NCBI GenBank assembly: GCA_903851365.1
Contig: CAINOB010000095.1
Span: 1 to 33,156, forward strand
Reading direction: 5' to 3'
Length of the DNA stretch: 33,156 bases
Source: an uncultured Bacteroidota bacterium
GTDB lineage: Bacteria; Bacteroidota; Bacteroidia; Bacteroidales; UBA12481
Below, piece by piece: positions 31,652 to 33,156 of this stretch. Numbering within the stretch: position 1 is the first letter of the stretch; every line of letters starts with the position of its first letter. Below the pieces are notes generated by a model. That model had not been told where the DNA came from, ran no database searches, and worked only from the letters and a program-made list of their open reading frames with translations. The translations under genes and the position numbers were made by a program.

Positions 31652-32911
31652 ATGACAGGATTTAGATTTTGGATACCGGGTATCATCGTCTGTATGATGG
31701 CCCAGATACCCTTTAGCCATATTCAGTGCCAGGATGCTCAATGGCTCGGGCCGAACAGAAATGGTGTTTTCAAGGACACGCTTTTATTGCAACAATGGCC
31801 TGCAGACGGCCCTGAAATGCTGTTTGCAACAGCAGGTATCGGCAAGGGATTTTCCTCAGCAGTTGCTACTAAGGACAGGATCTATGCAACTGGAATAAAA
31901 GATACCCTGGAGTACCTGACTTGCCTGGATCATACCGGTAAGATTCTCTGGCAGAAACCTTATGGCAGGTGTTGGGTAAAATCATATCCGGATGCACGGT
32001 GCACTCCAACTGTGGATGGCGACAGGGTTTATGTTCTATGTGGCGTCGACCATCTCGTGTGCATCAACGCCCTCACCGGAGCGGAAATCTGGAGTGTTGA
32101 TATTCATAAGGTGTATAATAGCAACTGGGATATGTTTGGCGTTTCTGAATCGATCCTACTGGTAGATGATAAGGTAATAGTCACGCCGGCAGGTGAAACC
32201 ACTACCGTCATAGCTCTGGATAAGATGACCGGCAAGCTGGTGTGGAAATCAGAATCGCTGCATGCCCATCGTTCCAATATGTCGCCTATAGTTATTGACC
32301 ACGTTGGCAAAAAATATATTATTACCGCCACCCAAACTCATATGCTGGGCGTGGATGCGGTAGATGGCAAGATCCTTTGGACTTACCATTACAACTTTCT
32401 TGATAAAAACGGGGATAACTCTACCATCTTTACCAATAGCCCGGTTTACAAGGACAGTTGCCTCTGGATTTCCGATGGCTGGGACGTTAAGTCCGTCATG
32501 CTGCAAATTGCTCCGGATGGCAAGTCAGTCACGGAAAAATTTTCAGACCACACCTTTGATAACCAGAATCACGGGGTTGTGTTGATAGACAGCTTTTTGT
32601 ACGGATCCAATTTTACAGGCAGAACAACCGGAAAATGGGTCTGCATGAATTGGAAAACCGGCGAGATTACCTGGATAGCTGATTTTCACAGCAAGGGGCC
32701 AATTCTTTCTGCGGATGGAATGCTATACTGCTATGATGAAAAGGGAGGGAATATGGCATTGGTCAAAGCCGATCCCAAGGAATTCAAAATTACCAGCACT
32801 TTCCAGGTGAAGTATGGTACAGGACCGCACTGGGCACATCCTTCAATCTATTATGGAATGCTTCTGGTACGGCATGGTGATTACCTGGTGGCCTATAAAA
32901 TCAGGGAGTGA
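31652..32911 (+). CDS. PQQ-type beta-propeller protein 2
   Basis: The 419-residue paralogue of the preceding protein has a signal peptide (FWIPGIIVCMMAQIPFSHIQCQ) and the same opening, 'AQWLGPNRNGVFKDTLLLQQWPADGPEMLFATAGIGKGFSSAV'. Propeller blades follow ('GKILWQKPYGRCW', 'GAEIWSVDI', 'GKLVWKSES', 'GKILWTYHY'). Both genes are adjacent, nearly equal in length and share blade order, so they arose by tandem duplication. Substrate or partner unknown. Confidence 0.85.
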   Translation: MTGFRFWIPGIIVCMMAQIPFSHIQCQDAQWLGPNRNGVFKDTLLLQQWPADGPEMLFATAGIGKGFSSAVATKDRIYATGIKDTLEYLTCLDHTGKILWQKPYGRCWVKSYPDARCTPTVDGDRVYVLCGVDHLVCINALTGAEIWSVDIHKVYNSNWDMFGVSESILLVDDKVIVTPAGETTTVIALDKMTGKLVWKSESLHAHRSNMSPIVIDHVGKKYIITATQTHMLGVDAVDGKILWTYHYNFLDKNGDNSTIFTNSPVYKDSCLWISDGWDVKSVMLQIAPDGKSVTEKFSDHTFDNQNHGVVLIDSFLYGSNFTGRTTGKWVCMNWKTGEITWIADFHSKGPILSADGMLYCYDEKGGNMALVKADPKEFKITSTFQVKYGTGPHWAHPSIYYGMLLVRHGDYLVAYKIRE

Positions 32912-33117
32912 GTGATCAGGAAAACATTTTAACTCTGCCTTTTCTAAGTTTTGTTTTAAAAGCCCAATAGGAATCAGTTCCTCTGATATCTATTCGTTTT
33001 ATCTCAAACGGCTCTTTTAACCCGGATTATTCATAAAAATTCATAGAAAAAGGGGACTAAGTTATTAAATTTTAGTAAATTAGGGTTGCAAAACCATTAA
33101 TAACTCAATCCCCAAAT

Positions 33118-33156
33118 ATGAGTACTTCAAGATCGGCATTTTATCTGAAAAAACAA
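33118..33156 (+). CDS. Start of a gene cut by the window edge
   Basis: Only 13 codons are visible (MSTSRSAFYLKKQ). The ATG follows an AT-rich stretch. The start vaguely resembles the N-terminus of Bacteroidota tyrosine recombinases with an arm-binding domain, but 13 residues cannot establish that. Confidence 0.35.
   Translation, partial: MSTSRSAFYLKKQ

Overview
The window looks like a Bacteroidota genome or metagenome contig. The evidence is a secreted protein with a type IX secretion C-terminal sorting domain, several FISUMP (Fib_succ_major) lipoproteins, a one-protein beta-propeller/LytS-type sensor kinase next to a LytTR response regulator, and mostly weak Shine-Dalgarno signals. No strain can be named from the sequence alone. 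GC content was judged only by eye.

Region 1 (1-2105) holds a T9SS-exported repeat protein and a small exported or membrane peptide gene. Region 2 (2102-12665) is a divergent RiPP cluster of the NHLP/NHLM type. On the minus strand, in transcription order, are precursor C, a 349-residue protein I do not recognise, precursors B and A, and a class II lanthipeptide synthetase (LanM-like). On the plus strand is the export operon: an HlyD-like adaptor, a C39-peptidase ABC exporter and a second NHLM-type ABC protein. The striking point is that the LanM keeps every dehydratase motif I can recognise, but its LanC cyclase domain is reduced to about 100 residues with the zinc-binding core missing. The three predicted core peptides carry only 1, 0 and 1 cysteines. 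This looks like a dehydration-centred, cyclase-less lanthipeptide relative, and it is my best candidate for an undescribed system.

Region 3 (12672-25674) starts with an intact tRNA-Val(CAC) and ends with an interrupted copy of the 3' part of the same tRNA, so it may be a tRNA-anchored genomic island of about 13 kb. It contains a propeller/histidine kinase broken by an apparent one-base deletion, its LytTR regulator, a barrel-plus-helical-repeat protein, and a minus-strand block of small envelope proteins. That block includes FISUMP lipoproteins, SH3-domain membrane proteins, glycine-rich membrane proteins and a chain of overlapping micro-ORFs. Two paralogue pairs there have nearly identical N-terminal halves and strongly diverged C-terminal halves. 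One pair is of the FISUMP/C-type-lectin-like kind that diversity-generating retroelements can target. No reverse transcriptase or integrase is visible inside the window.

Region 4 (25813-33156) is more ordinary: a DUF819 membrane protein, a small exported barrel-like protein with an endonuclease/exonuclease/phosphatase lipoprotein, a Memo-like (AmmeMemoRadiSam B) lipoprotein, two tandem PQQ-type beta-propeller proteins, and the first 13 codons of a gene cut by the window edge.
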